From: Pseudomonas frederiksbergensis
Lineage (GTDB): Bacteria; Pseudomonadota; Gammaproteobacteria; Pseudomonadales; Pseudomonadaceae
Length of the DNA stretch: 64,000 nucleotides
Direction: 5' to 3'
NCBI RefSeq assembly: GCF_003732275.1
Contig: NZ_MOBM01000039.1
Coordinates: forward strand, 964,187 to 1,028,186
Each line of letters opens with the position of its first letter. Within the stretch, counting starts at the first letter, position 1. Shown one piece after another: positions 17,539-26,441 of this stretch. The position numbers were made by a program, and so were the translations under genes. Below the pieces are notes generated by a model. That model had not been told where the DNA came from and did no database searches. It saw nothing but the letters and a program-made list of their open reading frames with translations.

Positions 17539-18445
17539 GCTGAAGCGCCTGCTTTCATCAGTCATCGGTTACGCCGGCACAGGTCGCGCGCTGACGGCGC
17601 TCGGGCTGTTGGCGGGGCTGATATCCCCGGCCCTGGCGCAACCTAAAGAGCATTTGCTCTGGCTGCTGCGCGATCTGCCGCCACTGACGGTCTTCGAGGG
17701 CCCGAAAAAAGACCAGGGGGTTATTGATCAACTGATGCCGCTGTTGATCGCCGACATGCCGCAATACGAACATACCCTGATGCGGATCAATCGCGCCCGT
17801 GGCATGCAAATGCTCCATGAAGAATCCTTGACCTGCGACCCCTCGCTGATTTGGAGCAGGGAGCGCGAGCAATGGATCGCCTTTTCCATCCCGGCTTTCC
17901 GGATGGTCAGCAATGGGTTGGTAATCCGACGTGAAGATCGATCGGTGCTGGAACCCTTTCTCTTTGGCGATGAAGTCGACCTGGCAGCTCTGTTGGCCAG
18001 TGGTCAAGAGAAAGTCGGGGTGATCGCCGAGCGCCGTTACGGTCAGTTCCTCGACACGCTGCTACAACAGGCGCCGCCCGGCGTGCTGACGCCCCACTAC
18101 GGCAATAACGCCCTTGGCAGTCTATTGCAGATGCAGCGGCTGGGTCGTTTGCAGGTGGTCTTGGGCTACTGGCCGGAAATCCGCTATCAGGCTCGTCAGG
18201 AACATATTGCCGATGATCAGTTGGAGTTTTATCCGGTCAAAGGCACGGGCAAGTACCTGTCCGGGTACATCGGTTGCTCGAATACGCCCCAGGGGCGAGA
18301 GGCAATCAGTGAAATCAATCAGCTATTGCGCGCCCTGCCCCGCGAGCGCCTGGACCCGCTGTACGCCGACTGGCTCGATCCGCAAAGACGCAAGGACTAC
18401 CTGGAAGAAACCCGGGCCTTCTTCGAGCGTCAGGCCGCGCAGTGA
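17519..18445 (+). CDS. Periplasmic substrate-binding-like protein (TIGR02285-like)
   Basis: About 308 residues with an N-terminal signal-like segment (GRALTALGLLAGLISPALAQ) and a mature part beginning PKEHLLWLLRDLPPLTVF. The pattern, with SLIWSREREQWIAFS and VGVIAERRYGQFLD, matches the TIGR02285 group of solute-binding-like proteins in Pseudomonas. No ATG is available before the signal sequence: the candidates are GTG at 17519 (overlapping the CoA-transferase gene by 20 bases) or CTG at 17540. Function is unknown, since these proteins are not usually linked to a transporter. Confidence 0.7.
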   Translation: MKTGPSKLKRLLSSVIGYAGTGRALTALGLLAGLISPALAQPKEHLLWLLRDLPPLTVFEGPKKDQGVIDQLMPLLIADMPQYEHTLMRINRARGMQMLHEESLTCDPSLIWSREREQWIAFSIPAFRMVSNGLVIRREDRSVLEPFLFGDEVDLAALLASGQEKVGVIAERRYGQFLDTLLQQAPPGVLTPHYGNNALGSLLQMQRLGRLQVVLGYWPEIRYQARQEHIADDQLEFYPVKGTGKYLSGYIGCSNTPQGREAISEINQLLRALPRERLDPLYADWLDPQRRKDYLEETRAFFERQAAQ

Positions 18446-18465
18446 CAAATCACAGGCAAAAAGAA

Positions 18466-18497
18466 ACCCCGAGAAGTGGGGAGACGACTCGGGGTTA
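18466..18497 (+). terminator. Probable terminator hairpin
   Basis: AACCCCGAG pairs with CTCGGGGTT around a loop of about 14 bases just after the TIGR02285-like gene. The T-run is weak, so termination may be partial. Confidence 0.5.
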
Positions 18498-18615
18498 AAC
18501 GTGGCCTACATAAAGACCAGTAGCAACAAGCTACAAGCACCGGAGCACAATGCTTGATCCTGCTGTTACATGGTCTGACTGACCTTGGCGCAGGAAGGTT
18601 CCCACAAAAAACAAT

Positions 18616-18903
18616 TCAATTTCGGCTGGCCAGGATCTTGTCCTGAGCAGCATTGCGCAACGCCGCGATGACACAGGGCTCCAGACGTCCTTCAGCGATC
18701 AGCACGTCGCGGTGCAGCCCGTCGACGACATCCGTCAGCAGACGTTTGTCGGTTAACTGGGCCTGATTGAACGCCCGTTCGACCACGATAGCGCCGCTCG
18801 TACTCTTCAGTGTCACCAGGCATTCGCCATGGGCACCCGATGGGGTCAACTTGACCAGATACGGGCTCAGAGCCTCACCGAGCAATAGACTGATACTTTC
18901 CAT
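18616..18903 (-). CDS. DUF3509-like small protein
   Basis: A 95-residue protein starting MESISLLLGEALSPYLVKL. The layout, a short helix and then alternating strands (GECLVTLKSTSGAIVVERAF), and a final helix rich in Arg and Ala, fits the Pseudomonas-specific DUF3509 family. The ATG at 18903 is preceded by GGTGA; a GTG at 18915 is also possible. Function is unknown. It is convergent with the TIGR02285-like gene. Confidence 0.7.
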   Translation of the reverse strand: MESISLLLGEALSPYLVKLTPSGAHGECLVTLKSTSGAIVVERAFNQAQLTDKRLLTDVVDGLHRDVLIAEGRLEPCVIAALRNAAQDKILASRN

Positions 18904-19282
18904 CTCGATCACCACTCAATAGTCCGAAAACAAAGTGCCTGGGGCGTGTCCACAGTAAATGACCACAGGCCCGAGAAGAAAGTTCTGGATTCCAACGGCA
19001 GGCGCACCGGCGCCTCTGGTAGTTAGAGCATGCACGGTAAAGATGACAGTAAAAAAACAGCTGATCCGTGCTTAATGCCAGTCAGTGAAGAAAGGATGTC
19101 AAGTGCAAAACCTGTGGCGAAGGGGGCTTGCCCCCGTTGGACTGCGAAGCAGTCCTAAAACCTGCAACCTCATTCTGCCAAGCACACCGCATGCACCGGA
19201 TTTGCGACTGCTTCGCAGCCGAACGGGGGCAAGCCCCCTCGCCACAGGTTTTGGCCTTCACTTAACTGACTGGCATTACCCT
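18904..19282. other. Intergenic region with REPIN
   Basis: This region contains no supported gene. It holds the promoter of the DUF3509-like gene and a large REP palindrome at 19075-19280 that lies directly against the 3' end of a truncated sensor gene. Confidence 0.6.
19075..19280. repeat. REP pair with long outer arms
   Basis: Inverted REP copies of the GTGGCGAAGGGGGCTTGCCC type at about 19107-19160 and 19205-19252. Complementarity continues outside the REPs: AATGCCAGTCAG near 19075 pairs with CTGACTGGCATT near 19266. The right edge abuts the stop codon of the truncated sensor gene. Confidence 0.75.
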
Positions 19283-20638
19283 TCATGCCTGCCTTGTACG
19301 CTTGCCGACATCGCTCCATCCGCCGAGCAGTCCTCGCAATTGACCGTCCGCACTGTAGAACGGCACCGTCCACTGGTAGATATCCCTGACGCCGTCCTTG
19401 AACGTCAACTGACGTTCGCTGAAGCGGGTCTTGCGAGTAGCGAGCTGGGCCATGAACTCGGCGTGCAACTGCTCGGCGGTCTCTTTGGGCAAGACATCGA
19501 GTTCGGTCAGTTGTCGCCCCTGAACCTGGTTGAAACGGGTCGACAAGCGCTCCTCATAACTTCTGTTGCACATGATCAAACGCCCTTCCAGATCACGCAC
19601 GAACATCGGATCCGGCATGGCATCTATCAATGCATGCTGGAAGGCAAGCTGGTCATTGAGGTCTTTTTCGGCATCCAGACGTTGCTTGATCAGTGCAGCG
19701 AGCCGGCGGTTCCAAAGCAATGAGAGCACGCCGAACAGGCTAACGATGAATAGGCTCCAGCAGCCCCACTGGGTTATACGCTGCCAGGCCGAAGGGGCGT
19801 GTACCGGTGCAACTCCATTCAGCCATTTCAACCGCATGGCGCGTAACTTGGCGGGTGGAAATGCCTCCAGCGCCTTGTTGAGGATGCTCAATAACTGCGG
19901 CTGTCCTTTGCGGACGGCCAAATGATCAGCCTCCCATTTGCCCTCCACCGCCTGCCCTACCTTGAGCCGGCCCAAGGGGTAGAGCTGCGCTCCGATTTCG
20001 TTTTCAATGGTGGCGTAAGCCTCACCACTTTCGACCAGTGCCCGGGCTTCAGCGTAGGTTTTGACTGAGCGCAGCTCGATCGCCGGGTAGTCACGACGAA
20101 TGACCCCCTCCAGGGCGTGCCGGGTCGGCAAGACCAGGACTTTTTTCGAAAGCTGTTCCAGGGACTGTAACGCAGGCGTGCCGGCCAGCCCCACGAGTAC
20201 CCAGCCCGCCCCGCCGAACGCATGACTGAAATCGAGAAACATCTTGCGCTCGTCATTCATCGCCAGCGTCGTGCTCATGTCCGCCGCGCCGCTTTCCAGT
20301 CGCTCCAGCAGTTGGTCGGTGGAAAACGACTCTTCATGGACGAACCGCAACCCTGTCATGGCGCTGATGCGGTTGAGCACATCGTTGTTCAATCCGCTCC
20401 AGTGGCCATGCTCATCCTTGAACAGATACAGCGGGTACTGAGCCGACGCGACGATAACTATCGGATGTTCAGCGATCCATTGCCGCTCCTGAGCGTCCAG
20501 CTCAATGCGTTCGACGGTGGTTGGCTCCCGGGATTCATGTGTCGCCAATTGTGCGGCCTTCACCCATTGCCCAAAGCCCAGGGCGCCCAGCAAAAACATC
20601 CAGCATACGACTGGTTTAAACCCTCTAAAAAACAGCAT
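19283..20638 (-). CDS. BvgS/EvgS-like sensor, apparently truncated before the kinase domain
   Basis: A 451-residue protein with a signal/anchor segment, one periplasmic SBP_bac_3-type domain (about 55-270; VIVASAQYPLYLFKDEHG, ESGAADMSTTLAMNDER), a transmembrane helix (about 290-310; SLFIVSLFGVLSLLW), a short linker helix and one PAS domain (about 330-440; DAMPDPMFVRDLEGRLIMCN). Full-length relatives continue into histidine-kinase, receiver and Hpt domains. Here translation stops right after the PAS domain (GGWSDVGKR) and a REP palindrome follows. The ATG at 20638 has an AAGGA site seven bases upstream. It could be a decayed sensor or a stable ligand-binding partner lacking output. Confidence 0.7.
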   Translation of the reverse strand: MLFFRGFKPVVCWMFLLGALGFGQWVKAAQLATHESREPTTVERIELDAQERQWIAEHPIVIVASAQYPLYLFKDEHGHWSGLNNDVLNRISAMTGLRFVHEESFSTDQLLERLESGAADMSTTLAMNDERKMFLDFSHAFGGAGWVLVGLAGTPALQSLEQLSKKVLVLPTRHALEGVIRRDYPAIELRSVKTYAEARALVESGEAYATIENEIGAQLYPLGRLKVGQAVEGKWEADHLAVRKGQPQLLSILNKALEAFPPAKLRAMRLKWLNGVAPVHAPSAWQRITQWGCWSLFIVSLFGVLSLLWNRRLAALIKQRLDAEKDLNDQLAFQHALIDAMPDPMFVRDLEGRLIMCNRSYEERLSTRFNQVQGRQLTELDVLPKETAEQLHAEFMAQLATRKTRFSERQLTFKDGVRDIYQWTVPFYSADGQLRGLLGGWSDVGKRTRQA

Positions 20639-20725
20639 TGCCACTTCCTTGGTGATCGTCTCGCCCGTCCTTCATGGGCGGCTCTTCTTTTACGAAACCC
20701 GACAAGTGTGGCATGCAGAAATGAG

Positions 20726-20748
20726 AAAGCCCGTCAGGAGACGGGCTT
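20726..20748 (-). terminator. Hairpin downstream of thrC
   Basis: AAGCCCGTC and GACGGGCTT form a 9-base stem with a four-to-five-base loop just past the thrC stop; read leftward it is followed by TTCTC, a weak T-run. Confidence 0.6.
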
Positions 20749-20771
20749 CAAAATGTGACAGCTTTTACCGG

Positions 20772-22181
20772 TTACAGCGGCTTGCCGCGGTTGCCATGCT
20801 GACTGACAAAGGCCTGCACGGCTTTCAGGTCGTTCGGCAACACGGTGCAACGCTCATCTCGCTCAAACAAATCAGAAAGATGTGCAGGTAGTTCAAGCGC
20901 TTTTCCTACACCGGCTTTTTCCACCGCATCCGGGAATTTGACCGGATGGGCCGTGCCCAGGATCACCATCGGGATATCCAGGCTGCGACGGCATTCGCGC
21001 GCGGCCTTCACGCCGATGGCCGTGTGCGGGTCCAGCAGCTCGCCGGTTTGCTCAAAGACTTCGGCAATGGTTTCGCAGGTTTGGGCGTCGTCCACGGCCA
21101 GCGAATCGAACAGTTTGCGTGCCTCGGTCCAGCGTTCCTCTTCGACGCTGAAACCGCCGCCCTGCTTGAAGGTGTCCATCAAACCGGCAATCGACGCGCC
21201 GTTACGACCGTGCAGGTCGAACAGCAGGCGTTCGAAGTTCGACGACACCATGATGTCCATGGACGGCGACAGCGTGGCGTGCAGGGTTTCCTTGACGTAC
21301 TGATTGCCGCTCATGAAGCGGTGCAGGATGTCGTTGCGGTTGGTGGCGACGATCAACTGGTTGATCGGCAGGCCCATGTTGCGTGCCAGGTAACCGGCGA
21401 AGATATCGCCGAAGTTGCCGGTCGGTACCGAGAACGACACCGAACGCGCCGGGCCGCCCAATTGCAGGGCTGCGTGGAAGTAGTAAACGATCTGGGCCAT
21501 GATCCGCGCCCAGTTGATCGAGTTCACCGCCACCAGGCGCGTGCCCTTGAGGAAGCTCTGGTCGGCGAAGCTGGCCTTGACCATTTCCTGGCAGTCATCG
21601 AAGTTGCCTTCGATGGCGATGTTATGGATGTTCTCGCCGAAGATAGTAGTCATCTGGCGACGCTGCACTTCGGACACACGGTTGTGCGGGTGCAGGATGA
21701 AGATGTCGACGTTTTCGCAGTGCTTGCAACCTTCGATCGCCGCCGAACCGGTGTCGCCGGAGGTAGCACCAACAATCACCACGCGCTCGCCGCGCTTTTC
21801 CAGCACGTAGTCGAGCAGACGACCCAGCAATTGCAGGGCGAAGTCCTTGAACGCCAGGGTCGGGCCGTGGAACAGCTCCAGTACCCATTCGTTGCCATTG
21901 AGCTGACGCAACGGTGCCACGGCGTTGTGGGAAAACACGCCGTACGTTTCTTCAAGAATCTTTTTGAAATCGGCATCAGGGATGCTGCCGGTCACGAATG
22001 GGCGCATCACCCGGAAGGCCAGCTCGTGATACGGCAGGCCGGCCCAGGAAGCGATCTCTTCCTGGGTGAAACGTGGCAGGTTTTCCGGGACGTACAGACC
22101 GCCGTCGGTGGCGAGACCGGCCAGCAGGACATCTTCGAAATTCAGGGCCGGTGCCTGGCCGCGGGTACTGATATAACGCAT
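20772..22181 (-). CDS. thrC: Threonine synthase
   Basis: A 469-residue PLP-dependent enzyme, the length usual in Pseudomonas. It converts O-phosphohomoserine to threonine. The N-terminus MRYISTRGQAPALNFEDV is typical and the PLP-binding lysine is Lys112 in LAFKDFALQ. The glycine-rich phosphate site GATSGDTGSAAIEG follows. It lies 66 bases downstream of hom on the same strand, forming the usual hom-thrC unit. The start at 22181 was chosen over an in-frame start four codons upstream because it gives the conserved N-terminus. Confidence 0.96.
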   Translation of the reverse strand: MRYISTRGQAPALNFEDVLLAGLATDGGLYVPENLPRFTQEEIASWAGLPYHELAFRVMRPFVTGSIPDADFKKILEETYGVFSHNAVAPLRQLNGNEWVLELFHGPTLAFKDFALQLLGRLLDYVLEKRGERVVIVGATSGDTGSAAIEGCKHCENVDIFILHPHNRVSEVQRRQMTTIFGENIHNIAIEGNFDDCQEMVKASFADQSFLKGTRLVAVNSINWARIMAQIVYYFHAALQLGGPARSVSFSVPTGNFGDIFAGYLARNMGLPINQLIVATNRNDILHRFMSGNQYVKETLHATLSPSMDIMVSSNFERLLFDLHGRNGASIAGLMDTFKQGGGFSVEEERWTEARKLFDSLAVDDAQTCETIAEVFEQTGELLDPHTAIGVKAARECRRSLDIPMVILGTAHPVKFPDAVEKAGVGKALELPAHLSDLFERDERCTVLPNDLKAVQAFVSQHGNRGKPL

Positions 22182-22247
22182 GACTGGCTCCAATAGACAG
22201 TGTTCGCAATGCCGGGCACGCGTGCGAGCCCGGTGAACGATAACGGC

Positions 22248-23552
22248 TTAGTTCAGGTGCTCGACGCGGATCCGTACGACCGGGCCGACCACGCCTTCCA
22301 AAGCCTCCAGGGCGGTGATCGCGTCGTTCATGTGCTGTTCCAGCACACGGTGCGTCAGCAGGATCATTGGCACCAGGCCGTCGTGTTCCTCGACTTCTTT
22401 CTGCATGATCGATTCGATGTTGATACCGCGCTCCGACAGGATGCTCGCCACCTGAGCCAACACGCCCGGATGATCCTTGGCCTGAATGCGCAGGTAGTAA
22501 GCGCTTTCGCAGGCTTCGATCGGCAGGATCGGATGGGCCGACAGCGAATCCGGCTGGAAAGCCAGGTGCGGTACGCGGTTTTCCGGATCGGAGGTCATGG
22601 CGCGAACCACGTCCACGAGGTCAGCGATCACCGACGAAGCCGTCGGCTCCATACCGGCGCCGGCGCCGTAGAACAGGGTCGAACCGGCGGCGTCACCGTT
22701 GACCATCACCGCGTTCATCACGCCGTTGACGTTGGCGATCAAGCGATCGGCCGGGATCAGCGTCGGATGCACACGCAACTCGATGCCGGCCGCGGTGCTG
22801 CGTGCCACGCCCAGGTGCTTGATGCGATAGCCCAGCGCTTCGGCGTAATTGACGTCAGCGGTGGTCAGCTTGGTGATGCCTTCGGTGTAAGCCTTATCGA
22901 ATTGCAGCGGAATGCCGAACGCGATGGACGCCAGGATCGTCAGCTTGTGGGCCGCATCGATGCCTTCGACGTCGAAGGTTGGATCGGCTTCGGCGTAACC
23001 CAGGGCTTGCGCCTCGGCGAGTACGTCTTCGAAGGTGCGACCCTTCTCACGCATTTCGGTGAGGATGAAGTTGCCGGTGCCGTTGATGATCCCGGCCACC
23101 CAGTTGATGCGGTTGGCGGACAAACCTTCACGGATCGCTTTGATCACCGGGATGCCGCCGGCCACGGCCGCTTCGAACGCCACAATCACGCCCTTCTCGC
23201 GCGCCTTGGCGAAAATTTCATTACCGTGAACGGCGATCAGTGCCTTGTTCGCGGTGACCACATGCTTGCCATTCTCGATGGCCTTGAGTACCAGCTCGCG
23301 GGCAACGGTGTAGCCGCCCATCAGCTCTATAACGATGTCGATCTCAGGGTTCGTGGCCACTTCGAACACATCGTTGGTAATCGCAATACCGGTCGTCTGG
23401 AACTGAGGCTTTGGCGTGCGCATGGCAATTTGTGCCACTTCGATTCCACGCCCGGCACGACGAGCAATTTCCTCGGCGTTGCGCTGAAGTACGTTGAAGG
23501 TACCGCCACCGACGGTCCCTAACCCACAGATGCCTACTTTGACCGGTTTCAC
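22248..23552 (-). CDS. hom: Homoserine dehydrogenase
   Basis: A 434-residue monofunctional enzyme reducing aspartate semialdehyde to homoserine. The NAD(P)-binding motif is GICGLGTVGGGTFNVL near the start; the catalytic region includes GIINGTGNFILTEM and EADPTFDVEGIDAAHK. A C-terminal ACT domain (about 350-430; AYYLRIQAKDHPGVLAQV) would give threonine feedback control. The start is GTG at 23552 with GGGGAG upstream, which reproduces the normal N-terminus. It is cotranscribed with thrC. Confidence 0.96.
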   Translation of the reverse strand: MKPVKVGICGLGTVGGGTFNVLQRNAEEIARRAGRGIEVAQIAMRTPKPQFQTTGIAITNDVFEVATNPEIDIVIELMGGYTVARELVLKAIENGKHVVTANKALIAVHGNEIFAKAREKGVIVAFEAAVAGGIPVIKAIREGLSANRINWVAGIINGTGNFILTEMREKGRTFEDVLAEAQALGYAEADPTFDVEGIDAAHKLTILASIAFGIPLQFDKAYTEGITKLTTADVNYAEALGYRIKHLGVARSTAAGIELRVHPTLIPADRLIANVNGVMNAVMVNGDAAGSTLFYGAGAGMEPTASSVIADLVDVVRAMTSDPENRVPHLAFQPDSLSAHPILPIEACESAYYLRIQAKDHPGVLAQVASILSERGINIESIMQKEVEEHDGLVPMILLTHRVLEQHMNDAITALEALEGVVGPVVRIRVEHLN

Positions 23553-23684
23553 TGTGAACTCCCCATAAAACGGCCGACTCAAGGCCGGCCGTGAAAACAA
23601 CCGCATGCTCGCGGCTCTCTATTAATGGCCCGACAATGTTGCCGCCAGACCATGATCGTCAAGGCTGACCGTGACGATGCGAAA

Positions 23685-24416
23685 CTATTTCGCGCCCAGT
23701 GCCAGTTTGGCGACTTGTGGCGCAGGCTGGTAGCCCGGAATGACCTGTCCGTCGGCCAAAACGATGGCCGGTGTACCGTTCACGCCAATCGACTGACCGA
23801 GGGCGAACTGCTTGGAAACCGGGTTCTCGCACTTGGCGGCCTTGATTTCCTTGCCATCGACCATTTTGTCCATGGCCGCTTTCTTGTCCTTGGAGCACCA
23901 CACGGCTTGCAGTTGCTCGTCACCCGGCGAGCCCAGGCCCTGGCGCGGGAACGCAACATAACGCACTTCGATACCCAGCTTGTTCAGTTCCGGCACTTCG
24001 GCGTGCAGCTTGTGGCAGTACGGGCAGGTGGTGTCGGTGAAGACCGTGATGTGCGACTTGGTTTCGCCGACAGCCGGGTAGACCACGGTTTCAGCCACTG
24101 GAATTCCGTTGATCAATTTGGAAATGCCCAGGCGTTCAGTCTTCTCGGTCAGGTTGACCGGTTTACCGTCCTTGAGCTGGAACATGTAGCCCTGAACGAC
24201 GTACTGGCCGTCGGCACTGGCGTACAGCACGCGACTACCCTTGAGTTTGACTTCGTACAAGCCTGGTAGCGGGCTGGCGGTGATGGTTTCGACCGGGACA
24301 TCAAGCTGGAGGTTTTCCAGGCTTTTACGAATGGCTTTGTCGGCCGCGTCATCGGCGACGGCAAAGGTGCTGACCAACGCAATGGCTGCGGCGGCGAAAA
24401 TCTGGGTCAGACGCAT
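23685..24416 (-). CDS. dsbC: Thiol:disulfide isomerase DsbC
   Basis: A 243-residue periplasmic isomerase with a signal peptide (MRLTQIFAAAAIALVSTFA) and cleavage near residue 21. The N-terminal dimerisation domain (about 22-85) is followed by a thioredoxin fold with the redox motif CPYC at 131-134, a cis-proline in NGTPAIVLADG, and a second structural cysteine pair. It corrects wrong disulfides in the periplasm. The start at 24416 has AGGAG upstream. It lies between xerD and hom, the usual Pseudomonas neighbourhood. Confidence 0.95.
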   Translation of the reverse strand: MRLTQIFAAAAIALVSTFAVADDAADKAIRKSLENLQLDVPVETITASPLPGLYEVKLKGSRVLYASADGQYVVQGYMFQLKDGKPVNLTEKTERLGISKLINGIPVAETVVYPAVGETKSHITVFTDTTCPYCHKLHAEVPELNKLGIEVRYVAFPRQGLGSPGDEQLQAVWCSKDKKAAMDKMVDGKEIKAAKCENPVSKQFALGQSIGVNGTPAIVLADGQVIPGYQPAPQVAKLALGAK

Positions 24417-24735
24417 GAGAACTCCTGAAGGCGGACAAATGGAACGTTCAGAACGCCCGTGCCGAAACACCGGGTCATAACCGCCCATCGTGCAAACCGG
24501 CAAAGCCTACCACATAAGGCCCCTGTGGCCGAATGCGGGTGACGCGAGACACCCTTGCCTGACTGACACCCATTATTGTGGCGAGGGAGCTTGCTCCCGC
24601 TCGGCTGCGTAGCAGTCGCAAATAGGCCAGTCGGGCTTTCCTGAGTAAATGCAACGCCTGGTTTTGGGGTTGCTGCGCAACCCAGCGGGAGCAAGCTCCC
24701 TCGTCACAGCAAGCTCCCTCGCCACAAGGTTTGCG
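24417..24735. other. xerD-dsbC intergenic region
   Basis: There is no gene in this stretch. Most of it is occupied by a REP cluster at 24576-24727, which ends immediately next to the xerD stop. Confidence 0.6.
24576..24727. repeat. REP cluster with a partial extra copy
   Basis: An inverted pair of the GTGGCGAGGGAGCTTGCTCC type. The right arm carries an additional half-copy in tandem (AGCAAGCTCCCTCGTCACAGC then AAGCTCCCTCGCCACAAGG), suggesting local duplication by slippage. Confidence 0.8.
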
Positions 24736-25632
24736 CTAGCCTCTGGGGTGATGTTTGGCGTGCAGGTCCTGCAAGCGTGCGCGAGCGACGTGAGTATAGA
24801 TCTGGGTGGTCGAAAGATCGCTATGGCCGAGCAGCATTTGCACCACCCGCAAGTCGGCACCGTGGTTGAGCAGGTGCGTAGCGAAGGCATGGCGCAGGGT
24901 ATGCGGCGACAACGACTTGCCGATCCCGGCGACCTTGGCCTGATGCTTGATGCGATGCCAGAAGGTCTGGCGGGTCATCTGTTCGCCGCGAAGGCTGGGG
25001 AACAGCACATCGCTGGGACGCCCGCCCAGCAGCTCGCCACGGGCATCGCGCATGTAGCGCTCGACCCAGACAATCGCCTCCTCGCCCATCGGTACCAGCC
25101 GCTCCTTGCTGCCCTTGCCCATCACTCGCAGCACGCCCTGGCGCAGGTTGACCTGTTCCAGCGTCAGGCTGATCAGCTCCGTGACCCGCAAGCCACAGGC
25201 ATAAAGCACCTCAAGCATGGCGCGGTCCCGCTGGCCGATGGCTTCGCTCAAGTCTGGCGCGGCCAGTAGCGCTTCCACATCGGCTTCCGACAAGGATTTA
25301 GGCAAGGGCCTGCCCAGTTGCGGCATATCGACGCGCAAGGTCGGATCGACAGCGATCAGCTTTTCCCGCAACAAATAGCGATAGAAGCCACGCACACCGG
25401 AGAGAAACCGCGCCGTAGAACGGGGCTTGTAGTTTTGCTCCAGGCGCCAGGCCAAGTGGTCTAGAATCAACTCGCGACCGGCGTTGATCAGTTCCAGGCC
25501 TTTCTCCTGCAACCAGCCGTTGAATAAGGCCAGGTCACTGCGATAGGCATCGCGGGTGTTATCGGAAAGGCCTTTTTCCAGCCACAGGGCGTCGAGGAAC
25601 TGGTCTATCAGGGGATGATCGATGGCAGGCAT
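24736..25632 (-). CDS. xerD: Site-specific tyrosine recombinase XerD
   Basis: A 298-residue recombinase of exact family length. Catalytic residues sit at Arg149, Lys173, His244, Arg247, His270 and Tyr279, in the contexts ACGLRVTEL, GKGSKERLVP, SPHTLRHAFATH and LLGHSDLSTTQIYTH. With XerC it resolves chromosome dimers at dif in the cytoplasm. It is separated from dsbC by a REP cluster but lies in the same orientation. Confidence 0.96.
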   Translation of the reverse strand: MPAIDHPLIDQFLDALWLEKGLSDNTRDAYRSDLALFNGWLQEKGLELINAGRELILDHLAWRLEQNYKPRSTARFLSGVRGFYRYLLREKLIAVDPTLRVDMPQLGRPLPKSLSEADVEALLAAPDLSEAIGQRDRAMLEVLYACGLRVTELISLTLEQVNLRQGVLRVMGKGSKERLVPMGEEAIVWVERYMRDARGELLGGRPSDVLFPSLRGEQMTRQTFWHRIKHQAKVAGIGKSLSPHTLRHAFATHLLNHGADLRVVQMLLGHSDLSTTQIYTHVARARLQDLHAKHHPRG

Positions 25633-25716
25633 GGAGTCTCAGAAAGGCAAGCATAAGGCCGCGAAAAATGAAGAGTCTTTCATAGCACGTTGGCGGTGAA
25701 CATAAAATTCAGGCAC

Positions 25717-25749
25717 AAAAAAAGCATCCCTTTCGGGATGCTTCTTTTT
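25717..25749 (-). terminator. Rho-independent terminator of the glycine-zipper gene
   Basis: AAGCATCCC with GGGATGCTT, a 4-base loop and runs of A and T on either side. It lies just past the stop of the glycine-zipper gene and could also work for transcripts in the opposite direction. Confidence 0.85.
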
Positions 25750-25768
25750 GCGTGAGGCGCTCAACTCA

Positions 25769-26320
25769 TTACTGAGCCGGTTCGTTCTGCCCCAGGATCA
25801 ACTTGCCTTCCTTGTCGACCGGAACCTGGTTGCCCGGATCGCGATCCATCCGCACTTTGCCTTCCTTGCCATCCAGCGAATAACGAACGTCGTAGCCTAC
25901 AACCTTGTCGCTGATGTCATTCACCGTGTTACAGCGGGTTTGAGTGGTGGTGTAGGTATCACGCTCCTGCATGCCTTCCTGCACCTTGTTACCCGCATAA
26001 CCGCCGCCGACCGCACCGGCCACTGTGGCGATTTTCTTGCCTGTACCGCCGCCGATCTGGTTGCCCAACAGGCCACCCGCCAGCGCGCCGACCACCGTAC
26101 CGGCGATCTGGTGTTGATCTTTTACCGGCGCTTGCCGGGTTACTGCAACGTCCTTGCACACTTCACGTGGAGTCTTGATTTGTGTCTTGACCGGTTCAAC
26201 GGCTAGAACTTGCGCATACTCAGGGCCGCTTTTTTTGACCAGGCTGTAGGTGGCAACAGCACCCCCGGCCGTCACACCAACAGCACCCAATACTGCACCA
26301 ACCAGCATCGACTTGTTCAC
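25769..26320 (-). CDS. Glycine-zipper 2TM domain envelope protein
   Basis: A 183-residue protein with an N-terminal membrane segment (LVGAVLGAVGVTAGGAVATYSLV) and a central glycine zipper (about 72-110; IAGTVVGALAGGLLGNQIGGG and VAGAVGGGYAGNKV), the pattern of SlyB/Rick-17kDa-like proteins. The C-terminal part has a paired cysteine and a short beta-rich stretch. GTG at 26320 is chosen because AGGAGGT precedes it at ideal spacing. Such proteins reside in the cell envelope; a more precise role is unknown. No lipobox is evident. Confidence 0.8.
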   Translation of the reverse strand: MNKSMLVGAVLGAVGVTAGGAVATYSLVKKSGPEYAQVLAVEPVKTQIKTPREVCKDVAVTRQAPVKDQHQIAGTVVGALAGGLLGNQIGGGTGKKIATVAGAVGGGYAGNKVQEGMQERDTYTTTQTRCNTVNDISDKVVGYDVRYSLDGKEGKVRMDRDPGNQVPVDKEGKLILGQNEPAQ

Positions 26321-26379
26321 ATGAACCTCCTGACCATCACATGCGGGACATGCCCGCGCTTCTCCCAGCCTTGGAGCAT

Positions 26380-26411
26380 AAAAAAAGGCGCGAGTTCAAT
26401 ACTCGCGCCTT
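26380..26411 (-). terminator. Rho-independent terminator after secF
   Basis: AAGGCGCGAGT pairs with ACTCGCGCCTT around a 5-base loop, with an A-run on the left that becomes a T-run on the secF strand. It closes the queA-tgt-yajC-secD-secF run. Confidence 0.85.
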
Positions 26412-26441
26412 CTCGGCTTACAGCTGGAAAAGCGATAACCG

